Shown: in pieces, positions 15,875 through 24,361 of the stretch
Layout: every line of letters begins with the position of its first letter
Numbering within the stretch: the stretch's first letter is position 1
Assembly (NCBI RefSeq): GCF_000527095.1
Contig: NZ_AZUN01000001.1
Location: forward strand, 124,001-188,000
Direction: 5' to 3'
Length of the DNA stretch: 64,000 bases
Source: Methylomicrobium lacus LW14
GTDB lineage: Bacteria; Pseudomonadota; Gammaproteobacteria; Methylococcales; Methylomonadaceae
Program-made: the position numbers and the translations under genes
The notes under the pieces: generated by a model
The model's input: only the letters and a program-made list of their open reading frames with translations
Database searches by the model: none
Told to the model about the DNA's origin: nothing

Positions 15875-17251
15875 ATGAGCAAAAAAGACAAAACCGCCTT
15901 TGTGTGCGCGGAATGCGGTGCCGATTATCCGCGCTGGAACGGCCAATGCACCAGTTGCGGCGCGTGGAATACGATCAAGGAGGTGCGCCTGGGGGCGGCT
16001 TCTGCCGGCCGCATTCAGCGCCGGGACGGCTATGCGGGCGGCAAATCCGAGGTCCAACTGTTATCCGATGTCGCGCTGGTGCGCGAGGAAAGAATCCAGA
16101 CCGGCATGGCGGAGTTCGATCGCGTGCTCGGCGGCGGCCTGGTCAAAGGCAGCGTGGTGCTGATCGGCGGCGCGCCGGGCGCCGGCAAAAGCACGATTCT
16201 GCTGCAGATCATTGCGCATATCGCGCAGCAGGGCGTCGATGTGCTGTACGTTTCCGGCGAGGAATCGCTGCGCCAAATTGCCGACCGGGCGCGCCGGCTG
16301 AAGCTGCCTTCGGACAAAATTCTGATGCTGGCCGAAACGTCGGTTCAGCGCATTGCCGATGTGATGGATGAGGTCAAGCCGCAAGTCGCGGTGATCGATT
16401 CGATCCAGGTCGTTTATAGCGAACAGTCCGAATCGGCGCCCGGTTCGGTGTCCCAGGTCAGGGAGTCGGCCAGCTATCTGACCCAGTATGCGAAAAAAAA
16501 TAACGTCGCGCTGTTTTTGGTCGGCCATGTGACCAAGGATCAGTCTTTGGCAGGCCCGATGACCCTGAGTCATATCGTCGATAGTCAGGTGATTTTGGCG
16601 GCGACCGATGATGCCCGCTTTCGCGTGCTCAGGGCCGATAAAAACCGCTTCGGCAGCGTCGGCGAACTTGGGTTTTTTGCAATGGACAGCGCGGGTCTGA
16701 AGGAAGTCAAAAATCCGTCCGCGATGTTTTTGAACCGGCCTGACAAGCCGTCTTCGGGCAGCGTGGTGACGGTGCTGTGGGAAGGCACGAGGCCCTTGCT
16801 GGTCGAAATTCAGGCCTTGGTGACCGAATGCCAATACGGCAATCCGAGACGGCTGGCGGTCGGCTTCGATCAAAACCGGCTCGCGATGCTGCTTGCGGTG
16901 TTGTCGCGGCATGGCGGCATTTTTACCGCGAACGACGAGATTTACGCGAACGTGGTCGGCGGTATCAAGGTGACCGAAACCAGTTCGGATCTGGCGATCA
17001 TCATCGGCATCGTATCGAGTTTACGGGATCGAATTGTCCCGCATGACGCGTTTTTTTTCGGGGAGTTGGGCTTGAGCGGCGAAATCAGGCCGGTGGCGAA
17101 TGGTTACGCCCGGCTGAACGATGCGGCCAAGCATGGCTTTAAAAAGGCGGTGATACCGAAAGCGAATGCGCCCAAGAAAGCGATCGACGGCTTGACCGTG
17201 TATCCGGTCGCGACGCTGGCGGATGCGCTGGATATTCTGGCCGATTTGTAA
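15875..17251 (+). CDS. radA: DNA repair protein RadA
   Basis: A 458-residue RecA-like ATPase that drives branch migration in homologous recombination. N-terminal zinc finger CAECG...CTSCG (about residues 10-28), Walker A GGAPGAGKST (about 100-109), the RadA-specific KNRFG motif (about 259-263) and a C-terminal Lon-protease-like domain (about 290-458). The ATG at 15875 is chosen because MSKKDKTAFVC matches the family; the open frame starts about 34 codons earlier. It is convergent with the FHA gene, 16 bases apart. Confidence 0.95.
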   Translation: MSKKDKTAFVCAECGADYPRWNGQCTSCGAWNTIKEVRLGAASAGRIQRRDGYAGGKSEVQLLSDVALVREERIQTGMAEFDRVLGGGLVKGSVVLIGGAPGAGKSTILLQIIAHIAQQGVDVLYVSGEESLRQIADRARRLKLPSDKILMLAETSVQRIADVMDEVKPQVAVIDSIQVVYSEQSESAPGSVSQVRESASYLTQYAKKNNVALFLVGHVTKDQSLAGPMTLSHIVDSQVILAATDDARFRVLRADKNRFGSVGELGFFAMDSAGLKEVKNPSAMFLNRPDKPSSGSVVTVLWEGTRPLLVEIQALVTECQYGNPRRLAVGFDQNRLAMLLAVLSRHGGIFTANDEIYANVVGGIKVTETSSDLAIIIGIVSSLRDRIVPHDAFFFGELGLSGEIRPVANGYARLNDAAKHGFKKAVIPKANAPKKAIDGLTVYPVATLADALDILADL

Positions 17252-17267
17252 GCCGCGCTTCTGATGA

Positions 17268-17903
17268 TCAGCTCAGAAAAAATTGCAGCGACTTGTCATT
17301 GATGCTGAGCACGTCGTTATTGGTCAACTTGATGATTTTATTATCGATCGCTTCGCCGTTGACGGTCAGCGAGCCTTTGTTTTCGAGCGTCGAGACAAAA
17401 TAGCCATCTTTTTTCCGGGTCACTACCACAATGCCTTGGCCTGGGCGTCCCAATTGCACCATATTTTTTTTGATCGGGATGATTTTGCCGATATTTTCGC
17501 CATCCATGATCTGAAAATTACCGTTCGGCAACTCGGGTTCGATGCCGAACAGCGGCGCGGCTGGCGAGGGTTCGCCGTTTAAAGCTTCGGCAAACGGCTT
17601 GAACATGCCGTCCGCAACGCTATCGCTGAAAAGCACATGATGTTTGCCCAGGGCAAGCATGTCGTTATTGTTCAGAACGCCTTCCTGGGTCTTTTCGCCG
17701 TTGATCGTAATCGGAAATTCATCCTGTAACGGCCTGATCGTGGCGATGCCGTTACGCAGCGTAATCACGGCGTGAACCGGTGCAATCGCCAGACTGTCTA
17801 TCGTGACATCGTTGGTTTCGTCCCGGCCGATGCGTATCATGCCTTCACCAAACGAGAAGGATTCGATTTCTTTATCTTTAAAATAAACGGTCAGTTTTGG
17901 CAT
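17268..17903 (-). CDS. FHA-domain protein
   Basis: A 211-residue cytoplasmic protein with two forkhead-associated-like folds: an N-terminal one (about 1-95; IRIGRDETNDVTIDS, then VHAVIT) and a C-terminal one (about 120-211; VQLGRPGQGIVVVTRKKDGYFVS, LTVNGEAI). FHA domains bind phosphothreonine peptides. The second lacks the usual SRxH and may be degenerate. No kinase gene is adjacent, so its partner is unknown. Start chosen at MPKLTVYF; the open frame begins 12 codons earlier. Confidence 0.82.
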   Translation of the reverse strand: MPKLTVYFKDKEIESFSFGEGMIRIGRDETNDVTIDSLAIAPVHAVITLRNGIATIRPLQDEFPITINGEKTQEGVLNNNDMLALGKHHVLFSDSVADGMFKPFAEALNGEPSPAAPLFGIEPELPNGNFQIMDGENIGKIIPIKKNMVQLGRPGQGIVVVTRKKDGYFVSTLENKGSLTVNGEAIDNKIIKLTNNDVLSINDKSLQFFLS

Positions 17904-17999
17904 TTCATTAGCTGATTCATGAAAAATAACTGCCTTCATTATAGACAGTATTTTTTTTGATATTCAAGCAATGCATGCCATGCATAAACCGAGAGCATT

Positions 18000-18045
18000 C
18001 AAAAAAGACAAATTTCCGGCCTTTCTTAGCGAAAGGTCCGGAAAT
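18000..18045 (-). terminator. Rho-independent terminator after the Met/His-rich gene
   Basis: On the minus strand the hairpin ATTTCCGGACCTTTC / GAAAGGCCGGAAAT (18045 to 18012) is followed by TTGTCTTTTTTG. It lies 31 bases beyond the stop of the gene at 18076-18477 and points the same way. Confidence 0.8.
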
Positions 18046-18075
18046 GATGCAACGGAAGAGAAATGGGGCCGAAGC

Positions 18076-18477
18076 TTATTTGGTGGTCTTGGGGGCGGGG
18101 GCTGGTTTTTCGGTTTTTTGAAGTTTTTGCATCTTTTCCATTCGATGCGTCATCATTTGCGCCTGATGCGCCTTCATCAGTTCGAATTGTTCGTTTTTCA
18201 GTTGTTCTTTTTTCTTGGCGTCGGGTTCGGCCAAAATCCGGTTAGAAAGATCATGCATCTTGAGCATATGGTCTTGATACATACGCATGTGCTGGTCCCG
18301 CTCTGCCTCGGACATATGGCCCCGCATACCCATGCCGCGATGCATGGGCATGCCTCCAGGCATGTCCATCGGTTCACCGGGGGCAGCCGGCGACTCCGCC
18401 GGGGTTTCGGCGTGGCTTGCCATGCTGAGAGGCAGTAGGAGAAAAAGCGCGGCGGATGTTATTTTTATGGGTTTCAT
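18076..18477 (-). CDS. Met/His-rich periplasmic protein
   Basis: A 133-residue protein with a signal peptide (MKPIKITSAALFLLLPLSMASHA, cleavage after about 23). The next 45 residues are packed with Met and His (MDMPGGMPMHRGMGMRGHM, then HMRMYQDHMLKMH), followed by a Lys/Glu/Gln-rich helix and a Pro-Ala-Lys tail. The Met and His clusters look like those of periplasmic copper-binding proteins, a useful role in a methanotroph, but no known copper chaperone motif is complete. A CpxP/Spy-like small helical chaperone is the alternative. It has its own terminator. Function is inferred from composition only. Confidence 0.65.
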   Translation of the reverse strand: MKPIKITSAALFLLLPLSMASHAETPAESPAAPGEPMDMPGGMPMHRGMGMRGHMSEAERDQHMRMYQDHMLKMHDLSNRILAEPDAKKKEQLKNEQFELMKAHQAQMMTHRMEKMQKLQKTEKPAPAPKTTK

Positions 18478-18666
18478 GTCGATGTCCTTGGGTGTGTTGT
18501 GAAGATCAATTGAAATGAACGTTTTAAAAGACAGTAAATGGGCTCGGAAAGTTCCGGCGCATGGAAAGCCAATCAGGCTTAGGCTAAAAGTTAGCCGGAT
18601 CGGTAAGGTGATGGGTTTGCGCTTTCGGGTATAATCTCGCACATCGAAACCAGCTTAATTTTTGTG

Positions 18667-18975
18667 ATGAGTTATTACAAGCACCATGTCTTTATTTGCA
18701 CCAACCAGCGCGAAGACGGCAGAAGTTGCTGCGCGGATCGTGACGCGCAGTCCTTATGCGATTATGCCAAGGAGCAGGTCAAAAAGCTCAAACTGAACGG
18801 GCCCGGCAAATGCCGGATCAATAACGCCGGTTGCATGGACCGCTGCAACAAGGGGCCGGTGCTGGTGGTCTACCCCGAAGCGGTCTGGTACACGTTTCAG
18901 AATCAGCAGGATATTGATCAGATCATCCAGGAGCATTTGCTCAATGACCGGATCGTCGAGCGCTTAAAAATATAG
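18667..18975 (+). CDS. Thioredoxin-like [2Fe-2S] ferredoxin
   Basis: A 102-residue Shethna-type [2Fe-2S] protein. The probable cluster ligands are the Cys in FICTNQ (about 11), GRSCCAD (about 20-21), GKCRINNAGCMDRC (about 48-60). It resembles (2Fe-2S) ferredoxin-domain proteins of unknown partner. The frame begins at a GTG one codon before the ATG. It is followed 44 bases later by the Uma2 gene on the same strand. Confidence 0.82.
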   Translation: MSYYKHHVFICTNQREDGRSCCADRDAQSLCDYAKEQVKKLKLNGPGKCRINNAGCMDRCNKGPVLVVYPEAVWYTFQNQQDIDQIIQEHLLNDRIVERLKI

Positions 18976-19019
18976 CTCGAATTCTGCCGTAGATTAGCCT
19001 AAACAAAGAGGAGCAAGTC

Positions 19020-19610
19020 ATGGGGCTGGCTTTAAAAGATACTTTATTCCATTGCTACGGCGATTATCTGACCTGGCCTGACGATGTGCGCTATGAGTTG
19101 ATCGATGGCGTGGCTTATAGGATGGCTCCGGCGCCGGATTTGCCCCATCAAGACGTGGCGGGGGAAATTTATTTTCAGGCACGGCAGGCATTACAGGGGA
19201 AATCCTGCCGTGCTTTCATTGCGCCGGTGGATGTGCGTCTTCCCAAGCATTCTGAAGCGGACGACAAAATCGACACTGTCGTTCAGCCCGACGTGCTGGT
19301 TGTCTGCGATTCCAACAAACTCGATCGCCGCGGTATCCGCGGCGCGCCGGACTGGATCGTCGAAGTGTTGTCGCCATCGACCGCGGGGCATGATCAAATC
19401 AAGAAACGCCAGCTTTATGAACGCCACGGCGTCCGCGAATATTGGCTGGTGCATCCGATCGATCGCGTACTGACGGTTTACCGCTTGCAGGGGGGCGAAT
19501 ACGGCAAGCCGGACATATCCGAATTGAAAGGTGAAACCGCGGTCGGCATCCTGCCGGAGATCGTGATCCAATGGGACGACTTGGCCGCGCGCCTGCCGAC
19601 CGATTATTGA
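19020..19610 (+). CDS. Uma2 family protein (DUF820, PD-(D/E)XK fold)
   Basis: A 196-residue protein of the Uma2 family, a restriction-endonuclease fold of unknown cellular role. The nuclease-like core is visible as YELIDG (about 26-31), VVQPDVLVV (about 90-98) and DWIVEVLSPST (about 117-127), with ...KRQLYERHGVREYWLV (about 134-149). AGAGGAG lies 7 bases before the ATG. Such genes are numerous in cyanobacteria and some proteobacteria. Not obviously linked to its neighbours. Confidence 0.85.
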   Translation: MGLALKDTLFHCYGDYLTWPDDVRYELIDGVAYRMAPAPDLPHQDVAGEIYFQARQALQGKSCRAFIAPVDVRLPKHSEADDKIDTVVQPDVLVVCDSNKLDRRGIRGAPDWIVEVLSPSTAGHDQIKKRQLYERHGVREYWLVHPIDRVLTVYRLQGGEYGKPDISELKGETAVGILPEIVIQWDDLAARLPTDY

Positions 19611-19699
19611 TTCTAACTTAGAGACCTGCCAGGTTTTCCGGGCAATGCCGGAATGCCCTCGGTTTGTCGTATAATAGCCGCATTTTACCGGCTGTTTTG

Positions 19700-22600
19700 A
19701 TGTCCCTTAGCGAAACCCTCAAGCAACTCTCCCGCCAATTACCGCAGTGTTTAAACCAGGACCGGAACGGCTTTAAACGCCAACTCGACCGCTTGCGCAG
19801 CGATTATCAGAAAGGCAAGCAGCCGGACGCTCAGGTTGCTACGCTGCAAAACCGCATCGAACAATCCGTTGCGAAGCGCAATCAACGCCTGGCCAGTGTG
19901 CCGGCGCTGAACTTTCCCGATTTGCCGGTCACCGGCAAAAAGGACGAGATCGGCGAACTGATCAGGAATAATCAAGTGGTTATCGTCTGCGGCGAGACCG
20001 GCTCCGGCAAGACCACGCAGTTGCCGAAGATCTGCCTGTCGATCGGCCTAGGCTCCGCCGGCTTCATCGGCCACACCCAGCCGCGGCGGATCGCCGCGCG
20101 CACGGTCGCGGACCGGATCGCGGAGGAACTCGGCGAGCCGCTCGGCAAGTCGGTCGGTTTCAAGGTGCGTTTCAGCGACAAGACTCATGCCGGCTCGCTG
20201 GTCAAACTGATGACCGACGGCATCCTGCTCGCCGAGACGCAGAACGATCCTTACCTGAATCAATACGATACGATCATCATCGACGAGGCGCACGAGCGCA
20301 GCCTGAACATCGACTTTTTGCTCGGCTACCTGAGATGGCTGCTGCCGAAGCGGCCCGATCTGAAGCTGATCATCACCTCCGCGACGATCGATCCGGAGCG
20401 CTTTTCGCGGCATTTCTTCGACGCGCCGATCATCGAAGTGTCGGGCCGCACCTATCCGGTCGAGGTTCGCTACCGGCCGGTCGAGGAACCGGAGAAAGAC
20501 GAGGACGGCAAGAACGCGGCCAACGACGAAACCAGCGACAACCTGCAACAGGCGATTCTGGAGGCGGTCGACGAACTGACGCGCGATTTGCGCGGCGACA
20601 TCCTGATCTTCATGAGCGGCGAGCGCGAGATCAAGGAAACCACCGAGTCGCTGAAAAAACATCATCCGTCCCAATACGAGATCCTGCCCTTGTACGCGAA
20701 GCTGAGTGCGAGCGAGCAGGAGCGTGTTTTCAAGCCGAAAGGCGGCAAGATTCGGATCGTGCTCGCGACCAACGTCGCCGAAACCTCGTTGACCGTGCCC
20801 GGCATCCGCGGCGTGATCGACACCGGCCATGCCCGGATCAGCCGTTACAGCCACCGCAGCAAGATTCAGCGGCTGCCGATCGAGCGCATCTCGCAGTCGA
20901 GCGCAAACCAGCGGGCAGGGCGCTGCGGCCGGGTCGCCGAAGGCATCTGCATCCGGCTGTATTCGCCGGAAGATTATCAGGCCCGGCCCGAGTTTACCGA
21001 ACCGGAAATCCTGCGCACGAACCTGTCGGCGGTCATCTTGCAGATGACCGCGCTGAATCTCGGCGACATCGAGGATTTTCCGTTCATCGAGCCGCCCGAG
21101 GACAAGATGATCCGCGACGGCAAGACGGTCCTGCAGGAAGTCAATGCGCTCGACAAGCAGGGCAAGCTGACCGACATCGGCAAGCAACTGGTCAAATTTC
21201 CGACCGATCCGAAACTGGCGCGGATGCTGATCGCGGCAGAAAAGCAGCATTGCCTGACCGAGGTCGCGATCATCGTCGCCGCGCTGAGCATTCAGGACCC
21301 GCGCGAGAAGCCGTCCGACAAGCTGGCGCAGGCCGAGGCGAAACAGGCGGTATTCCGGCATGAGGATTCGGATTTTCTGACCTTGCTGAATCTCTGGAAT
21401 CAGTTCGAGGAGCAGAAGAAGCATCTGTCGAACAGCAAGCTACGTAAATATTGCAGCGACCATTTCCTGTCCTATATCCGGATGCGCGAATGGTATGACA
21501 TCCATGCGCAGATCATGCAGGTGATCAAGGGTGACCTGAACCTGAAGATGAATATGGTCGAAGCCAGTTATGTGGAAATCCATCGGGCGTTGCTGCCGGG
21601 CCTGCTGTCGAATATCGGCTTCCGGCACGAGCCATACGAATATCTCGGCGCGCGCGGGCTGAAATTCTTCATTTTTCCGGGCTCCGGCCAGCACAAGGCG
21701 CGGCCGAAATGGATCATGGCGGGCGAGCAGGTCGAGACCAGCAAGGTCTATGCGCGCACGGTCGCGAAGATCGAACCGGAATGGATCGAGCAATGCGCCG
21801 AGCATCTGGTCAAGCGCAACTATTACGATCCGCACTGGGAAAAGAAAGCCGGGCGCAGCGCGGTGTACGAACGCACCTTGCTTTATGGCCTGACCTTGCA
21901 GGCGGGCCGTAAAGTACCGTATGAACACGTCGATCCGAAGGCCGCGCGCGAAATCTTCATCCGCTCCGCGCTGGTCGATCACGACTATCACAGCAACGCG
22001 CCGTTCTACGTTGCAAACCAGAAACTGCTCGAAGAGGTCGGCTACATTCAGCACAAGGGCCGCCGTGTCGATCTGGTCGAGGACGAGGAATGGCTGTATC
22101 AGTTCTACGATAAGAAATTGCCGGCCGAAATCGTCAGTGGTATCGCACTCGACCAATGGCGTAAAAAAACCGAGCGCGACAATCCGAAAATCCTGTTTCT
22201 GACCAAGGAAGACCTGACCCGCGAGCAGGATCATGTGGTCAACGAATGGGATTATCCGGACAGCAAGAAAATCGGCAATCTGACGATTGCATTGCAATAC
22301 CGTTTCGAGCCCGGTCACGACGAGGACGGTGTGACCGCGATTATCCCGGTGCATCAGTTGAACCAGGTCTCGCAAATTCCGTTCGACTGGCTGGTGCCGG
22401 GGCTGCTCGAAGAGAAATGCATCGCCTTGATCAAGTCGCTGCCGAAGCCGATCCGTAAGCATTTCGTGCCGGTGCCGGAGACGGTCAAACAGTGTCTCGA
22501 AATCGAGCCGGAGTTCAAGGGCTCCTTGTATGAATGGCTCGGCAACCGGCTGCGCAAGCTGACCGGCGAGGCGATCCCGTTGAATGCCTGGAATGCCGAG

Positions 22601-23614
22601 CAATTGCCCGAGCATTTGAAAATGAATTTCCGGGTCATCGACGACCAGGGCAAGCTGCTCGATTACGGACGCGATCTGAAAAAACTCCAGGCCAAGCATG
22701 GGGTCGTGGCCGGCGACAGCTTCGACCAGCTCGCGGCGGACGAACTGAATTACACCGGCTGCATCCAATGGGCTTTCGACGATCTGCCGGACACCCGGCA
22801 GTTCATGCAGCGCGGTCAGGCGTTTATCGGCTATCCGGCGATCGTCGATGAGGGCGACGCGGTCGGCGTGCGCCTGTTCGACACCGAACGCAAGGCCGCG
22901 CAGCAGCATCAGGCCGGCTTGATGCGCCTGTATCAGTTGCAGCTGCGCAAGGAATGCACCTATATCCAGAAAAACGCGCCGCAGTCGGCTGCGGCCGAGC
23001 TGGCCTATCAACGCCTGCCGAAGCATCCGATCATCCAGTATCAGCCGTCCGGCTCGTTCAAGGAGGATCTGCTGTTCTGCGTTCTGAGTCATGTGTTTAT
23101 CGACGGACGGACGATCCGCGGCAAGGAGGCGTTCGAACGCAATTTGCAGCAGTCGAAGCCGAACCTGATCTCCGCCGCGAACGAGACCGGCAAGATCGTT
23201 TTGGAAATCATGCAGCAGTATGCGGAGATCAAAACCCGCTTGCAACGCCTGAATGCTAACGATCCCTTGGCCAAGGATGTCAACCAGCAACTCAATCTGT
23301 TGATATACGCAGGCTTCATCCGGCATACCCCGCACGACCAGCTCAAGGCGATCCCGCGCTATCTGAAAGCGGCTCTGTACCGGCTCGACAAGCTCGGCAA
23401 CGACCCGCAAAAAAATCAGGAAATTCAGCGCTATTCGATCCGCTTCTGGCAGGACATCGAGAAAAAATCGAAAAAGGAAGCGATCATCCCCGAGCAGGAC
23501 CCTTTCCGCTGGGCGCTCGAAGAGTTCAGGGTGTCGCAGTATGCGCAGCAATTGAAGACCGCCTATCCTGTGTCCGCGAAACGCTTGGAGAAAGCCTGGG
23601 ATGAAAGAAGCTGA
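19700..23614 (+). CDS. hrpA: ATP-dependent RNA helicase HrpA
   Basis: A 1304-residue DEAH-box RNA helicase. Walker A GETGSGKTTQ lies at about residues 98-107, the DEAH box IIIDEAHERS at about 205-214, followed by SATID, and the arginine-finger region QRAGRCGRV at about 405-413. Next come winged-helix, ratchet and OB domains and the long C-terminal DUF3418-type extension typical of HrpA. In E. coli HrpA acts on mRNA and stalled ribosomes. The ATG at 19700 (MSLSETLKQL) is chosen; a TATAAT-like sequence at about 19670 lies within the longer open frame, arguing against the earlier start. Full length and intact. Confidence 0.95.
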   Translation: MSLSETLKQLSRQLPQCLNQDRNGFKRQLDRLRSDYQKGKQPDAQVATLQNRIEQSVAKRNQRLASVPALNFPDLPVTGKKDEIGELIRNNQVVIVCGETGSGKTTQLPKICLSIGLGSAGFIGHTQPRRIAARTVADRIAEELGEPLGKSVGFKVRFSDKTHAGSLVKLMTDGILLAETQNDPYLNQYDTIIIDEAHERSLNIDFLLGYLRWLLPKRPDLKLIITSATIDPERFSRHFFDAPIIEVSGRTYPVEVRYRPVEEPEKDEDGKNAANDETSDNLQQAILEAVDELTRDLRGDILIFMSGEREIKETTESLKKHHPSQYEILPLYAKLSASEQERVFKPKGGKIRIVLATNVAETSLTVPGIRGVIDTGHARISRYSHRSKIQRLPIERISQSSANQRAGRCGRVAEGICIRLYSPEDYQARPEFTEPEILRTNLSAVILQMTALNLGDIEDFPFIEPPEDKMIRDGKTVLQEVNALDKQGKLTDIGKQLVKFPTDPKLARMLIAAEKQHCLTEVAIIVAALSIQDPREKPSDKLAQAEAKQAVFRHEDSDFLTLLNLWNQFEEQKKHLSNSKLRKYCSDHFLSYIRMREWYDIHAQIMQVIKGDLNLKMNMVEASYVEIHRALLPGLLSNIGFRHEPYEYLGARGLKFFIFPGSGQHKARPKWIMAGEQVETSKVYARTVAKIEPEWIEQCAEHLVKRNYYDPHWEKKAGRSAVYERTLLYGLTLQAGRKVPYEHVDPKAAREIFIRSALVDHDYHSNAPFYVANQKLLEEVGYIQHKGRRVDLVEDEEWLYQFYDKKLPAEIVSGIALDQWRKKTERDNPKILFLTKEDLTREQDHVVNEWDYPDSKKIGNLTIALQYRFEPGHDEDGVTAIIPVHQLNQVSQIPFDWLVPGLLEEKCIALIKSLPKPIRKHFVPVPETVKQCLEIEPEFKGSLYEWLGNRLRKLTGEAIPLNAWNAEQLPEHLKMNFRVIDDQGKLLDYGRDLKKLQAKHGVVAGDSFDQLAADELNYTGCIQWAFDDLPDTRQFMQRGQAFIGYPAIVDEGDAVGVRLFDTERKAAQQHQAGLMRLYQLQLRKECTYIQKNAPQSAAAELAYQRLPKHPIIQYQPSGSFKEDLLFCVLSHVFIDGRTIRGKEAFERNLQQSKPNLISAANETGKIVLEIMQQYAEIKTRLQRLNANDPLAKDVNQQLNLLIYAGFIRHTPHDQLKAIPRYLKAALYRLDKLGNDPQKNQEIQRYSIRFWQDIEKKSKKEAIIPEQDPFRWALEEFRVSQYAQQLKTAYPVSAKRLEKAWDERS

Positions 23615-23660
23615 TCTGAAATTTGATTAGCCGAGCCAAATGATTTTGATTCAATAGCAT

Positions 23661-23863
23661 TTATGCACAGCACAAATCAATGACTTACCGCGTGTCAAGC
23701 GCTACCGGAAAAAAACTTAAAAACGCGCGTAAGTCATTGATTTTTTAATGCATGAGGGGATTGATTCGTTTTTATACAAACTGACTTAAGTGTAATAAAA
23801 ACGGTACTTTTGGACGCTCAAAAACAAGCTATCCACAAAGTTATCCACAGGATTTGTGAATAA
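23661..23863. repeat. 203-bp repeat with DnaA-box cluster, copy 1
   Basis: Contains DnaA-box matches TTATGCACA (23661-23669), CTATCCACA (23829-23837, one mismatch), TTATCCACA (23841-23849) and inverted TGTGAATAA (23855-23863). Inside is a 14-bp inverted repeat AATCAATGACTTAC (23675-23688) / GTAAGTCATTGATT (23729-23742) followed by six T, and an AT-rich segment. The second copy at 24136-24338 keeps the length and order. No coding potential. A replication-initiation or DnaA-titration site is possible. Confidence 0.75.
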
Positions 23864-23904
23864 CTGATGTGATGCATTTTCCACGAAAAACACGAAAGGC
23901 ACGA

Positions 23905-24130
23905 AAAATTTCATAGCCCAATCCGTTCAACCGTTGCTTTCGGATAGCGACCCAAGTTGACTACAAACCCAAGCGCATTCCCGTCGCTTTCAGGTAATTT
24001 TGATTTCGAGCGAATACGGCGCACACAAAAATTTGCATGAATGAAAAAACTGCTCGGTGCCGGGTCATCCAGGCGGCGCCATGAATTGGAAAAAACGCCT
24101 TGGGGTGTTGACAAATTCTTTCGTAGCAAC
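23905..24130 (-). pseudogene. Degraded 3' end of a GxxExxY-type gene
   Basis: The minus strand encodes NQNYLKATGMRLGL in one frame and, after a shift, GFVVNLGRYPKATVERIGL in the next. Together they resemble the C-terminus of GxxExxY proteins (a YLK.TG...GLL.NF...... RI pattern). The upstream part is not recognisable. The stop is followed by a CACGAAAAACACGAAAG string, which recurs at about 45092. The relic lies between the two 203-bp repeats. Confidence 0.45.
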
Positions 24131-24135
24131 CGCGT

Positions 24136-24338
24136 TTATGCACAGCACAAATCAATGACTTACAGCGTGTCAATAGGCGCTTTGCAAAACCGCGAAATCG
24201 CATGTAAGTCATTGATTTTTTATTGTGTCAGCGGATTGGTTCGTTTTTATACAAATTAACCAAACTGTAATAAAAACGGTACTTTTGCGCTCTCAAAAAC
24301 AATCTATCCACAAAGTTATCCACAGATTTTGTGCATAA
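24136..24338. repeat. 203-bp repeat with DnaA-box cluster, copy 2
   Basis: Same order as copy 1: TTATGCACA (24136-24144), 14-bp inverted repeat around TCAATGACTTAC / GTAAGTCATTGA, CTATCCACA (24304-24312), TTATCCACA (24316-24324) and inverted TGTGCATAA (24330-24338). The boxes and stem are better conserved than the sequence between them, which suggests they are what is selected. Confidence 0.75.
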
Positions 24339-24361
24339 AATTTTGCGGATAAGGATGGCGA

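Noticed and set aside
19751..23551. Long minus-strand frames opposite hrpA (up to 703 codons)
   Set aside because: High-GC shadows in the antisense codon register; they show no motif, while hrpA on the plus strand is intact with all helicase motifs.
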